Below are positions 44,069 through 52,950 of a stretch of 64,000 nt of DNA, in pieces. Under the pieces are notes generated by a model. The model did no database searches. It was not told where the DNA came from and saw only the letters and a program-made list of their open reading frames with translations. Within the stretch, counting starts at the first letter, position 1. Each line of letters starts with the position of its first letter. The position numbers and the translations under genes were made by a program. Source of the DNA: G965250275 sp965250275 (GTDB lineage: Bacteria; Pseudomonadota; Alphaproteobacteria; Rhodobacterales; Rhodobacteraceae); NCBI GenBank assembly GCA_965250275.1, contig OZ252297.1:372001-436000 (forward strand), written 5' to 3'.

Positions 44069-44311
44069 ATGGCACAACGTTTGCATCTCGTTTTTGGCGG
44101 TGAACTGGTCGACCCCGCGGAAAACGTTTTCAAAGACGTCGATGACCTCCATATAGTCGGGATTTTCCCCGACTATCAAACCGCTTACGATGCATGGAAG
44201 GCTGAGGCTTATCGCACCATAGACAACGCCCATATGCGGTATTACATCGCCCACTTGCATCGGCTTCGCGACGAAGAGCAGGAAACCTCCTCGACCGAAG
44301 AACTGGCTTAA
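44069..44311 (+). CDS. DUF4170 family small protein
   Basis: An 80-residue protein of the DUF4170 family: RLHLVFGGELVDPAENVFKDVDDLHIVGIF at the start and a central DYQTAYDAWKAEAYRTIDNAHMRYYIAHLHRL. The family has no known function, but in Alphaproteobacteria its gene regularly precedes the Kdo-transferase and lpxK genes, as here, so a tie to lipid A and LPS core synthesis is plausible. It is soluble, with no signal peptide. A 41-base gap separates it from the next start. Confidence 0.88.
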   Translation: MAQRLHLVFGGELVDPAENVFKDVDDLHIVGIFPDYQTAYDAWKAEAYRTIDNAHMRYYIAHLHRLRDEEQETSSTEELA

Positions 44312-44351
44312 TGGCTTGGTTGGTCGCAGCGGATCTGCAACATTGGGGACT

Positions 44352-45539
44352 ATGGCGGACCTGACGACCGCGCCAACCAAAGCTGGATTTCCACGCACCG
44401 ATGAGGCGATCATCTGGGGCCACGCGACCTCGTTGGACCGTTTGTCGGCATTGATGGACATCGGCGCCCGGTTGCAATCTGCTGCGCGGCTCATTGTCAC
44501 CATCGATGGTGCGGAACCATCGCTCCATCGCGTTGAAGTGGACAATGGCGTGCCGGTGATTCCGCTTCGGGGGGATACGGCGTCGGTCGCTCGGGAGTTT
44601 CTGGCAGAATGGCAGCCTGCGATCTGTCTTTGGACGGGCGGGCAGCTGTGGCCCACTTTGGTAGCGCAGGCTGATGATCGCGGGATCCCACTTATTCTTC
44701 TCGATCCGGACCCCAATGCTGTGTCCCAGCGGCGTCGGCGTTGGTTTTCGGATCCGGTGCGCGACTGCCTCGCGCGCTTCCGGCATGTTCTGGTCGACAG
44801 TGAAACGACCATGGCCAAACTGCAAAAACACGGAGTGCCGCTCAGTCGTATCAGGATCAGCTCACAGATGCGCGGCAGCGTTGCACCGCCGCCATGCCCT
44901 GATGAAGACGTGGCAGAGGTCTCACGGCTGCTGGCAGGTCGTCCCATCTGGCTGGCCTCACATGTGCGGGCCGAAGAGATCGAGGCCGTTCTGACAGCGC
45001 AGCGCAGTGCCGTGAGGCTGGCGCATCGATTGCTTCTTGTTTTGGTTCTGGATGACCCCTCCGATCGCAGTGTTCTTGACACCACACTGGAGCAATCCGG
45101 TCTTCGCTACGTGGACTGGCTGTTTGGTGATCCGATCGAGGACAACACCCAGGTTATTGTGCTTTGGGATCAGGAAGAACTTGGGCTCTGGTACCGGATA
45201 TCGCCACTGACCTTCATTGGAAGTTCGCTGGTACCGGGGGCCCACGGGCGGTCACCGCTGCCCGCGGCCGCGCTTGGTTCGGCCATCCTCTATGGGCCCA
45301 ACATCCGGGGTCACTTGGGGGCTTACTCCAGCCTCGCGAATGCGGGTGCCGCTCGGATTGTGAAGGATGGGGAAACCCTCGGGGGTGCGGTTGTGCAACT
45401 GGGCGCACCGGATCGGGCTGCTGCAATGGCGCTGGCCGGCTGGGAAGTGGTGACGGAAGGCGCTCCGCTGACCGACGACGTTTTGGCGTTGGTGTCGGAC
45501 ATCCTGGATGGTGGGGTTGGTGTCGATGCGCGCGCCTGA
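44352..45539 (+). CDS. 3-deoxy-D-manno-octulosonic-acid transferase homologue (WaaA/KdtA-like), atypical
   Basis: A 395-residue GT-B protein of the Kdo-transferase family: LWTGGQLWPTLVAQADDRGIPLILLD, then FRHVLVDSETTMAKLQKHGVP and the acceptor/donor region ELGLWYRISPLTFIGSSLVPGAHGRSPLPAAALGSAILYGPN. Kdo transferase adds Kdo to lipid IVA in the inner membrane. Two things are unusual. The N-terminal membrane anchor of classical KdtA is absent. The motif that holds the catalytic glutamate (HAVSVGE in classical enzymes) reads here HATSLDR. A secondary or modified glycosyltransferase role is possible. It overlaps lpxK by 14 bases. Confidence 0.8.
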   Translation: MADLTTAPTKAGFPRTDEAIIWGHATSLDRLSALMDIGARLQSAARLIVTIDGAEPSLHRVEVDNGVPVIPLRGDTASVAREFLAEWQPAICLWTGGQLWPTLVAQADDRGIPLILLDPDPNAVSQRRRRWFSDPVRDCLARFRHVLVDSETTMAKLQKHGVPLSRIRISSQMRGSVAPPPCPDEDVAEVSRLLAGRPIWLASHVRAEEIEAVLTAQRSAVRLAHRLLLVLVLDDPSDRSVLDTTLEQSGLRYVDWLFGDPIEDNTQVIVLWDQEELGLWYRISPLTFIGSSLVPGAHGRSPLPAAALGSAILYGPNIRGHLGAYSSLANAGAARIVKDGETLGGAVVQLGAPDRAAAMALAGWEVVTEGAPLTDDVLALVSDILDGGVGVDARA

Positions 45540-46527
45540 ATTTTGGTTCTCGCCTCCGGATCGACCCGACTGGCGGGCCCGGCTTCTTGCTCCTCTGGGA
45601 AGGATCTATGCGATGGCCACGGCGCGGCGGTTGTCGACAGGAACGGGCGTTTCTCTACCTGTTCCGGTGATCTGCGTCGGCAATATCAACGCCGGTGGGA
45701 CCGGCAAAACCCCTACAGTGATCTGGGTCGTCGAACGCTTGCGTGACATGGGACACGAGCCGCACATCGTCACACGCGGCTATGGCGGCCGCGTGCAGGG
45801 ACCAATGCGCGTTGATCCGGCCAAGCATTCCGCCACAGACGTCGGCGACGAGCCCCTTTTGCTCGCCGCCTTTGCAGAGGTTTGGGTTGCCAAAGATCGG
45901 GCCGAGGGCGCACGTGCGGCATGCGCGGACGGCGCAACGGTTATCGTACTGGATGATGGGTTTCAGAACCCATCGATCACAAAGGATTTTTCAATTGTTG
46001 TCGTTGATGCCGGACAGGGTTTTGGCAATGGGTTTTGCCTGCCCAGCGGCCCCCTGCGAGAGCCGGTCGACGTTGGCCTGGCCCGTGCCGACATTGTACT
46101 TTCCTTGGGCGATCAGGCCCAGCAGGACTGCTTTTCCAAGACCTGGGGTTCCCACATACAGGTACCGCACGTGTCCGGGCACATCTCTCCGCTGAAAACG
46201 GGAATGGACTGGTCGAGCACGCGCGCTTTGGCCTTTGCGGGCATTGGGCACCCGGAAAAGTTCTTTAGGACATTGCGCAATGAAGGTGCTGAACTCTATC
46301 GAGCTGAGGCGTTGGAGGACCATCAGCCTTTGACGACGGCCTTGATGTCCAGGCTCGAGTCGGACGCAAAAAGCCACGGTGCTCAGCTGGTGACAACGGA
46401 GAAAGACGCTGTGCGGTTGCCGGCGAGTTTTCGAAGCAAAGTCATAACGTTACCTGTTCGGCTGATCATCGAGGATGCTGACTTTCTGGTTGCTAAGTTG
46501 AAAGAGATCGCACCGCCGCCACCATGA
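45526..46527 (+). CDS. lpxK: tetraacyldisaccharide 4'-kinase
   Basis: A 333-residue LpxK. The P-loop is GNINAGGTGKTPTVIWV, followed by HIVTRGYGGRV and LDDGFQNPSITKDFSIVVVDA, which is the signature of the enzyme that phosphorylates the 4' position of the lipid A disaccharide in the inner membrane. The ATG at 45526 fits the family's usual N-terminus (MRAPEFWFSPPDRPDW) and lies inside the Kdo-transferase gene. Its position after DUF4170 and the Kdo-transferase homologue supports the assignment. Confidence 0.94.
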   Translation: MRAPEFWFSPPDRPDWRARLLAPLGRIYAMATARRLSTGTGVSLPVPVICVGNINAGGTGKTPTVIWVVERLRDMGHEPHIVTRGYGGRVQGPMRVDPAKHSATDVGDEPLLLAAFAEVWVAKDRAEGARAACADGATVIVLDDGFQNPSITKDFSIVVVDAGQGFGNGFCLPSGPLREPVDVGLARADIVLSLGDQAQQDCFSKTWGSHIQVPHVSGHISPLKTGMDWSSTRALAFAGIGHPEKFFRTLRNEGAELYRAEALEDHQPLTTALMSRLESDAKSHGAQLVTTEKDAVRLPASFRSKVITLPVRLIIEDADFLVAKLKEIAPPPP

Positions 46528-46649
46528 CTGACTTGGCTTCTGTCCGCGTGAGCCTTGGGCCGGTTGAACATGGCCTTATCCACCTTGATCAGCGTGCTCC
46601 CGATGCGATTCGGACCTGGTGTCAGGCGATATCGTCTTGGCCCGTCTAA
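46524..46649 (+). CDS. possible tiny ORF overlapping the lpxK stop
   Basis: A 41-codon frame opens with an ATG that shares its last two bases with the lpxK stop (ATGA) and ends at TAA 46647-46649. It would read MTDLASVRVSLGPVEHGLI and onward. The overlap is the usual signature of coupled translation, but I recognise no family, and the frame is short enough to be chance. The rest of the gap to the next gene (46650-46847) holds the start region of the VPLPA-type protein and shows no other feature. Confidence 0.3.
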   Translation: MTDLASVRVSLGPVEHGLIHLDQRAPDAIRTWCQAISSWPV

Positions 46650-46847
46650 GCGGAGCGCCCATGACATGGAACCACCAATGATTGTTGTGCAGGTCGCGAC
46701 ACCGCGCAAACTCCTATGAAATTGTTTCGAAAACGGGGCCGTTTACGTCGGGTAAGCGCCTAAAATCAACAAGTTCACCGCTTCTCCCCTGTTCATTTGC
46801 CGCGCAATTCTCTATGAATGGTGTGGGGATTGACGAGGTTAGTTGTT

Positions 46848-47504
46848 GTGAAGTCTTGGTTGAGAGTGTGTCTCGGGGCCGCCGCCATTGTTTGGGGTGG
46901 GTCCTCTTTTGCGTCCACGGTGACCTACACCGAGGGCGGTCGTGATCCTATTGCGGGTTCCATCTACATCCCAGATTGGAAGGCAAACAATCCAGACGGA
47001 TACGTCTTGGGTGAAGGATCTGCTGTCGGCACCACCGCTGGTGAGTGGCATAGAATGAACCTTCATGGGGACATCAAGCGGGGTTACGACCGGTTTGCAT
47101 TTACCTCCACTGAGGCATTCGCCGTCATTTTCAATTTCGATGGCTATGAAACCGGGTCTGGAAGCGTGCCAATTTCGGGGTTGGTCTCGCTGTCCTCCGA
47201 TCCCAACACGGTGATTTTTTCGCTCTCGGGGTTTGCACCGACCTCTTTTACCACCAGTGTGACGGGTGGAAGTTCTCTGTTGTTCTGGGGCGGCCCTGGC
47301 GACTACGTGTTTGACATTGATGGCGGCGATACGGCTGGCCTTGCCAACTATGATTTGAGCATCATGGCTGTGAACGAAAAAGAGCTTGCCGAGTTGAGAG
47401 CTGCCGCTATCCCGCTTCCTATGACGGCGAACCTTATGTTGGCATCGTTGGGCGTGATGGGGCTTGTTGCCCGCCGCCGTAGGCGGTCCGCGCGGCACGC
47501 CTGA
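46848..47504 (+). CDS. VPLPA/PEP-CTERM-type exported surface protein
   Basis: A 218-residue protein with a signal peptide (KSWLRVCLGAAAIVWGGSSFAS) and a C-terminal sorting segment: AIPLPMTANLML, then a hydrophobic stretch LASLGVMGLVA and a basic tail RRRRRSARHA. This is the architecture of PEP-CTERM-like proteins of the VPLPA-CTERM type, which exosortases cut and whose genes travel with exopolysaccharide loci. The middle part is a beta-rich, Gly/Ser/Thr-rich domain of unknown fold. The GTG at 46848 has GAGG eight bases upstream. No exosortase is in the window. It stands at the border of the polysaccharide locus. Confidence 0.72.
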   Translation: MKSWLRVCLGAAAIVWGGSSFASTVTYTEGGRDPIAGSIYIPDWKANNPDGYVLGEGSAVGTTAGEWHRMNLHGDIKRGYDRFAFTSTEAFAVIFNFDGYETGSGSVPISGLVSLSSDPNTVIFSLSGFAPTSFTTSVTGGSSLLFWGGPGDYVFDIDGGDTAGLANYDLSIMAVNEKELAELRAAAIPLPMTANLMLASLGVMGLVARRRRRSARHA

Positions 47505-47884
47505 GCCTCTTAGCTTCAACCATCGCATTGCATCGTGGGTGCATGACGGAAACTGAGTCTTCGCCTCCTAATCGTAGAAGACTCATTTCATTCTGGCTGA
47601 TTGAATTGGTGGCAAGGATGAACAGCCGGGGCGTACCACCGCTCATTTCGCGCAGCTAGTTTTCTATAGCCACTGCTTTACCTTTGGACGGAGCACAGTG
47701 AATTGCGCCGCCGCGCAAGCGCTTGGCAACCACCTCCACAAATTCGAATAGGATCTGCTCGTTCGATCAGATACGTGTCATTTGCGACTTGTCTCCGGAG
47801 TGCGTTCGCGCTCCTGTTTTTTCGGAACACGTCCGCCAATAGTATATCGTTTGGACAGCGTTGGGACGAGGAACAGAGAACAGT
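47505..47884. other. 380-base gap before the polysaccharide glycosyltransferase
   Basis: I found no gene here. The G+C content drops around 47570-47870 compared with the core region, which is in keeping with the accessory character of the locus that follows. It should contain the promoter of the glycosyltransferase and sulfotransferase genes to the right, but I could not pick out a convincing -35/-10 pair. Confidence 0.5.
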
Positions 47885-48922
47885 ATGACGGTTGCGGATA
47901 TTGTTATCGCGTTGCCGTGTCTGAACGAGGCAAGGCGGGTGGAAGCGGCTATCAGGTCGCTGCTCGACGACCCCAAGGCTGCCAGTTGTCAGATACTGCT
48001 GGTTGATGGCGGTAGCACAGATGGGTCCCAACAGATCGTCGAGAACGCTTTTGGGTCGAAAGTTAAGATCATCGAAAATCCCGGTCGCATTCAGGCGCAG
48101 GCGATCAACCTCGCAGCGGAGTATGCTGAGGCTCGGTCTGCCAGATACCTCGTGCGTGCAGATCTTCACGCCCTTTATCCGAAAAAATTCGTCTCAACGC
48201 TGGCAGATACCCTTGCCCAGACGGGGGCCCAGAGCGTTGTCGTTCCGATGAGGACCGTCGGCGGAAACGTGGTCCAAAACGCCGGGGCACTGGTCTTTTC
48301 GAGCTGGCTTGGAACTGGCGGGTCGCCCCACCGCACCGGATCAGTCAGAGGTTGGGTCGATCATGGACATCACGCCATTTTTGAGCTCTCCGCCTTTCTC
48401 GAAGTGGGCGGGTATGATCCGGAGTTTCAGGCAAACGAAGATGCAGAATTCGACGTTCGACTGACCAAAAGGGGCGGGCGGATCTTTATGGAAAATGAGA
48501 TCTGGCTTGATTACGTGCCCCGAGACAGCCTTTGGGGTACCTTTCGGCAATTCTTTCGCAACGGCAGGTTTCGGGTTTGGACTGCAGTGAAACACAAACA
48601 ACGCTTTGGCAAACGGCAGTTTATCCCGTTTTTGGTCTTGCCTGTTCTGGCGGCCTCTCTGGTGCTTTCACTTTGGTCGCCCTTCTTTATTCTGATTGCT
48701 GCTGCCTATGTTTTTTTGCTGCTCGCTCTTTCGTTCCTAAGCCGGTCCGGTGCCCCGGTGAAGGCGAATCCCGGTCTCATTAGTCTCGCAGCACTGGTTG
48801 CAGGCGCCAGTCACATTGGCTTTAGCGCGGGGAGCATTTATGGGTTGATCGAGTTGTTTGTTCTTGACCCGGCAAAGCGCAAAGCGCTGATTGCGCGCCA
48901 AGCAACAGATCTTCGGAAGTGA
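47885..48922 (+). CDS. family 2 glycosyltransferase (ExoA-like, membrane-anchored)
   Basis: A 345-residue GT2 enzyme. The nucleotide-sugar fold begins IVIALPCLNEARRVEAAIRSL, with LLVDGGSTDGSQQIV and the acidic metal-site VRADLHALYP. A later NEDAEFDVRLTKRGGRIF corresponds to the catalytic-base region. The last third has two or three hydrophobic segments (FIPFLVLPVLAASLVLSLW, FFILIAAAYVFLLLALSF and another), so it sits at the inner membrane. The layout resembles ExoA-type glucosyltransferases of succinoglycan synthesis. It is the first of three rightward genes of the polysaccharide locus, with three bases to the next. Confidence 0.87.
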   Translation: MTVADIVIALPCLNEARRVEAAIRSLLDDPKAASCQILLVDGGSTDGSQQIVENAFGSKVKIIENPGRIQAQAINLAAEYAEARSARYLVRADLHALYPKKFVSTLADTLAQTGAQSVVVPMRTVGGNVVQNAGALVFSSWLGTGGSPHRTGSVRGWVDHGHHAIFELSAFLEVGGYDPEFQANEDAEFDVRLTKRGGRIFMENEIWLDYVPRDSLWGTFRQFFRNGRFRVWTAVKHKQRFGKRQFIPFLVLPVLAASLVLSLWSPFFILIAAAYVFLLLALSFLSRSGAPVKANPGLISLAALVAGASHIGFSAGSIYGLIELFVLDPAKRKALIARQATDLRK

Positions 48923-48925
48923 GCC

Positions 48926-49792
48926 ATGCTGCCAAACCTGTTTCTTCTCGCTGCTCCACGGTCCGGTTCAACCCAGATGGCGGCTTGGATGGCATCGCAC
49001 CCCGATATCGGTCTGCCTCCGATCAAGGAACCAAATTATTTCTCTCAGCACGAGTTTCCGGAGGAGTTTGTCGAGCGGAACAGGCTCAATGACGTGGTTC
49101 CAGAGCGTTATGTCTCGACTCGATCGAAGAAACAGATGCAGTTCGCCATTTTTCGTGATCAGGCCCACTATGGCTATCTCTTTGAGGATCTGAAGGAGAG
49201 GTGGCGTCTGGATGCATCCACAAGTTATCTGCATTGTCCCGAAGCTCCGGCGGCTATCCACAAATTGATCCCGGATGCGAAAATTATCATCTTAACGCGC
49301 GATCCGGTCGCACGCGCCATTTCGCACTATCGCCTTGCGCTTAGAATCGGGCAGACGACCAGAACGCTGCGTGAAGAGATTGAGGCCGAACTGGACGGGA
49401 CCACGCCGCTCCCCGGCCGGTTTCTTCTGCGACCCAGTCGTCACGCTGACGCAGTTGAACGTTGTCGATCAGTGTTTTCAGAAGATCAACGACTTGAGTT
49501 GTCATTCGAAGACATGATTGCTGACGTCGACGCGACGCTTGCGAAGGTTGCGGAGTTTTTGGACGTATCGGTCGGTGGTTTCGACACCGCAATCGAGCGC
49601 CAAAACAAAGGGGATTCTCCGCGGTTCAAGGCCTTGAATGTTTGGTTGTTGCGCTCAGGAGTGAAGACATACCTGCGCCGAATTCTTCCGACCGGTGCCA
49701 AGCAAGCGCTGAAAACCATCTATTTCAAACCCAGCACCGAAGTGTTCAGTGAAGACGACCGAGCGCTGTTGCGCGAGCACCTTGGCGTGTGA
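48926..49792 (+). CDS. sulfotransferase family protein (PAPS-dependent)
   Basis: A 288-residue sulfotransferase. The 5'-phosphosulfate-binding loop is LLAAPRSGSTQMAAWMASHP near the N-terminus and the 3'-phosphate motif is IILTRDPVARAISHYRLALR. These are the PAPS-binding elements of carbohydrate and cytosolic sulfotransferases. In this locus the acceptor is likely the polysaccharide repeat unit, which would put a sulfate on a sugar. It starts three bases after the GT2 gene, so both are one transcript. Confidence 0.87.
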   Translation: MLPNLFLLAAPRSGSTQMAAWMASHPDIGLPPIKEPNYFSQHEFPEEFVERNRLNDVVPERYVSTRSKKQMQFAIFRDQAHYGYLFEDLKERWRLDASTSYLHCPEAPAAIHKLIPDAKIIILTRDPVARAISHYRLALRIGQTTRTLREEIEAELDGTTPLPGRFLLRPSRHADAVERCRSVFSEDQRLELSFEDMIADVDATLAKVAEFLDVSVGGFDTAIERQNKGDSPRFKALNVWLLRSGVKTYLRRILPTGAKQALKTIYFKPSTEVFSEDDRALLREHLGV

Positions 49793-49838
49793 TGGCAGCC
49801 CAAAACAACGCCCGCTCAATGTCCAATGAGAATGCCCG

Positions 49839-50999
49839 ATGAGAATTCTAGTGGCCCACGCGCTGTTTGAGGCGAATGGTGGGGCGGAAGCTGTAGCCCA
49901 TGCCTTTGTAAAGCAACTCAAACGACGGAACCTTGAAGTGGGAACCGTGGATGTCAAAGGCCATGTTGGACCGGGGGGTGAATCCTCGACAGTGCCAATG
50001 GCCCCCTTCGTCCCGCGCCGCGTCGGGTTGTTTAACTGGGCCCTTGTGTGTCGGAATGTGCAGAAATTGGCGGGCGAATACGATGCCGTCATCTACACAT
50101 ATGGGGAGGGTCCTGAACTTCCCAAACCGACGCTGACCTTCCGGCATGCACCGGCGGTCTTTGCCAGGAACCGTTCGCTGGTTACCTCGCTGGCGGGGCA
50201 GAGCGGACCGCCATATAAGGTTCGGAAACTCTACGGCGACGTAGCTGCCAAACTTGCGCGACTCGGCACACCTGACATCAACTCATTTACAGTAGCGAAT
50301 TCGCACTGGACCGCAGGTCACATCGAACGTGAAGCCGGTGTACACGTAGATAAGATTCTGTACCCTGCACTCGAACTTGACCCGGCCGGTAAGGGACCGA
50401 TGCACAGCGAACGGTCGATGGATCGTCTGCTTATGCTGGGGCGGATCGTGCCAAACAAGCGAATCCACGAGGTTATCGAGTTGGTCAGAGCATTGCGCGC
50501 GGACCGCGCCAGACTCGAAATCGAGATTATTGGGCGCGCAAATCGTGCCTACGCCAAAAAGCTGATCAGGGGTTACTCTAGTGAAAACTGGGTGAAGTTT
50601 CATTCCGATGTCGGGAACGATGTCCGCAACGCAATCATGGAACAGGTGCCTGTAGGTGTGCACGCCTATCGGGCGGAGCACTTTGGCATAGCGGTTGCTG
50701 AAATGATCCATAGTGGCGTGATTCCGATCGTCTACAACAATGGTGGGGTCTGCGAATTGGTCTCCTTTGAGGATCAAAGATTTAACAACGATCAGGAATT
50801 GTCCGAACTGATCGAAAGCTGGCTAGCGGCTCCGCCAGCGGACCGCGACGCGCGCATAGAGCAATTGCGCCAGGGTCAGGCATACGTCGCTGCATGTGAC
50901 TTTCAGAACAACCTCGCATCTGTCCTCGATAGTTTCTTCGCCTATTGCAACGATTGGCATGCTTACGACCCTGCACATGCAAAACAGCAGATCGCGTAG
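49839..50999 (+). CDS. family 4 glycosyltransferase (GT-B)
   Basis: A 386-residue retaining glycosyltransferase with the GT4 (group 1) layout. The N-terminal domain begins ILVAHALFEANGGAEAVAHAF. The C-terminal domain has LLMLGRIVPNKRIHEVIELV and the nucleotide-sugar-binding VGVHAYRAEHFGIAVAEMIHSGVIPIVYNNGG, whose glutamate (E...FGIAVAEMI) is the family's conserved base. It adds a sugar to the growing repeat unit on the cytosolic side. It follows the sulfotransferase by 46 bases and ends the rightward arm; the next genes run leftward. Confidence 0.88.
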   Translation: MRILVAHALFEANGGAEAVAHAFVKQLKRRNLEVGTVDVKGHVGPGGESSTVPMAPFVPRRVGLFNWALVCRNVQKLAGEYDAVIYTYGEGPELPKPTLTFRHAPAVFARNRSLVTSLAGQSGPPYKVRKLYGDVAAKLARLGTPDINSFTVANSHWTAGHIEREAGVHVDKILYPALELDPAGKGPMHSERSMDRLLMLGRIVPNKRIHEVIELVRALRADRARLEIEIIGRANRAYAKKLIRGYSSENWVKFHSDVGNDVRNAIMEQVPVGVHAYRAEHFGIAVAEMIHSGVIPIVYNNGGVCELVSFEDQRFNNDQELSELIESWLAAPPADRDARIEQLRQGQAYVAACDFQNNLASVLDSFFAYCNDWHAYDPAHAKQQIA

Positions 51000-51208
51000 C
51001 CAAGCGAAGAACCGGCAAAATGCCAGTTGTTGTAGCGAAAGCGGGCATCTGACCGGTGTCTGCCATTCGACGGCGGGACGTTGAGAATATCGCAATGATC
51101 GCTATTAGAGTCCGTGATCAGAAGAAGGGCTCTTGGGCGGCACCTCTGACTGCAAACTATCGCTTCCAAAGCAGTTGTTCGTCGCAGGCCAGTTGTCTCC
51201 CGACGACG

Positions 51209-52123
51209 TTAGATTGTGTCCGGACGAACCAACCAACCAGTCTTGGTATCTAGTAAATCTTCAAGAGCTAAGATGTCGTCGCGAAAGGCCTCCAAAAGCC
51301 TCGCGCGAGTCACTTCGCTTACCTCTTCTCTGGGACCGGTGTTGGCGTTCATGAGCCAAGTCTTGATACTAACGCCAATCTGACGAGGAATGATCTGTTT
51401 GGCCAGAGAGGTTGCGCGGTTGGGCCCGATCGCTCTTGCGATGACTGAGGATTTAGGGGAGCCGCTCCTGTTGGTTTTTACTTTGGTTTGAAACTGAAAG
51501 TCATCCGATATCCCGATAAAGCGGCAAACCTCGCGAACCTCGGATACTGGGTCTTTCACAAATTCGTCGAACAGAATCACGTGTAACCGTTCGCGGCCAA
51601 ACCGATGAACATAGCGTTGCATCGATTCAGAGTAGCGCGAAGTGGCAACGTAGTGGTAGATTGCGCCCCATTTTTCCGCAATCCGTCTGGGCTCGGCTGC
51701 CAGTGCTTCGTCAAGCGGAAGTTCCTCGCGCATATCCCGTCTCAGATGCCCATGTTGGGAGATAACCTTTTCGACGGGATTGCGCAGCATGACTACTATG
51801 CGTAGGTCCTCGCCAAGCATTTCAAGCATTCGATCCGGCGCGCCTGAAGCATATAGGTAGGTGGGAGAGATATCTCCCGAAACGGCATCGATCGGCGCTT
51901 CGGAGTACATTGCCCGGTAATCCGACTCTTCCTTTATCCAATCGTCTCTGGAGCGCGATGTGCCGGGGCCAGCGTCAAACGCTGCGAGATCGGGCCAAGC
52001 GAAGAACTGCAGTTCCTTCTGGGCGGGAAGAAACACCTTTGGGTGCTGACGCAGATAGTGATAAAGTGCTGTGGTCCCTGATTTTCCGGCGCCTACGCAC
52101 ACAAATCTTGGCAGGTTTGTCAT
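51209..52123 (-). CDS. sulfotransferase domain protein (PAPS-dependent)
   Basis: A 304-residue sulfotransferase. The 5'-loop is VCVGAGKSGTTALYHYLRQHP and the 3'-phosphate-binding motif is IVVMLRNPVEKVISQHGHLRRD. The intervening KELQFFAWPD and later GDISPTYLYASGAPDRM are typical of the Sulfotransfer_1/3 group, which contains heparan-type and bacterial Nod-factor-type enzymes. It lies one base downstream of the next sulfotransferase gene in a leftward pair. The 209-base gap on its left (51000-51208) separates it from the convergent glycosyltransferase and holds no gene. Confidence 0.87.
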   Translation of the reverse strand: MTNLPRFVCVGAGKSGTTALYHYLRQHPKVFLPAQKELQFFAWPDLAAFDAGPGTSRSRDDWIKEESDYRAMYSEAPIDAVSGDISPTYLYASGAPDRMLEMLGEDLRIVVMLRNPVEKVISQHGHLRRDMREELPLDEALAAEPRRIAEKWGAIYHYVATSRYSESMQRYVHRFGRERLHVILFDEFVKDPVSEVREVCRFIGISDDFQFQTKVKTNRSGSPKSSVIARAIGPNRATSLAKQIIPRQIGVSIKTWLMNANTGPREEVSEVTRARLLEAFRDDILALEDLLDTKTGWLVRPDTI

Positions 52124-52124
52124 T

Positions 52125-52832
52125 TCAGTTCGCCAGCCCTTCAAGAAAGGCGTAGTCGGAAGCGTAGAGTTCCCGAATATGGTCGCGTTGTGAAGCGCTT
52201 AGGTCATGGACGGAAAGTCTTTTTGTGGAACTGTTGACGTGAACCAGTGGAGCCTCGACCCCGCTTTCTTTCGTAATTTTTGGCCAAGCCTCTGAAAGCG
52301 CCTCCAATCTGAAAACGTCATCGACCAAGAGTCCGCTGTCGTCGAACAAAAAATCGACCTGGGGGCGAATGAACCAATAGAACCCTTTGTAGAAGGCCTC
52401 TGCGCCAAAGTCTTGCTGCAAAGGATCGTTGATAGCGGGTTCAATTAGCTCAGACACAAATCGATCAAATGGATAGGGACGTTTAGTGATTGCCTCAAAG
52501 GCCATGTAGGCGGCACGGAACGGCTTTGAGTACCGTTTGAGGTAGATGTAGTTGTAGACGGATACAAGGCGCGAGATGGGATCCCTTACCAAAGCAAATT
52601 TGTAGTAAGCGCGGAAGTGATCCGGCGTGCAATATTTGTGCGTGAGATACTCTGCTGCGGTCAGGTGGGCAAGCCTTTCGGGACCGGTACGACTCTGCTT
52701 GTTCCTGATCAAAAGGAGCGGTGCTCTGTGGTCCCAATCAAGCCCGATGTCAGCCAAGAAAGCCTGTTCGACGGACATACCACCGCATTTTGGGATATGT
52801 ACAAAGACGGTCTTATGAAAATGTGAAATCAT
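52125..52832 (-). CDS. sulfotransferase family 2-like protein
   Basis: A 235-residue protein of the sulfotransferase-family-2 type (chondroitin/dermatan-like). The 5'-loop appears as VFVHIPKCGGMSVEQAFLAD and the 3'-phosphate motif as FALVRDPISRLVSVYNYIYLK. It is a divergent second class beside the two other sulfotransferases of this locus, so the three probably modify different positions or sugars. The stop is one base before the ATG of the following sulfotransferase (TGAAATG). Confidence 0.85.
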   Translation of the reverse strand: MISHFHKTVFVHIPKCGGMSVEQAFLADIGLDWDHRAPLLLIRNKQSRTGPERLAHLTAAEYLTHKYCTPDHFRAYYKFALVRDPISRLVSVYNYIYLKRYSKPFRAAYMAFEAITKRPYPFDRFVSELIEPAINDPLQQDFGAEAFYKGFYWFIRPQVDFLFDDSGLLVDDVFRLEALSEAWPKITKESGVEAPLVHVNSSTKRLSVHDLSASQRDHIRELYASDYAFLEGLAN

Positions 52833-52950
52833 CAGCGCTCGATGTTCTCAACGTTCGTGCGGACGAACATTGTCAGTTTCATAGATCATCCGGACCAAAA
52901 TGCTCGTTACAGCGGTATCAGAAACCTGTGATTGTGGGCAACACACAAGC

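Noticed and set aside
46383..46709. A 108-codon minus-strand frame across the lpxK end
   Set aside because: It overlaps most of the lpxK 3' end, has no ribosome site that I could see and no recognised domain.
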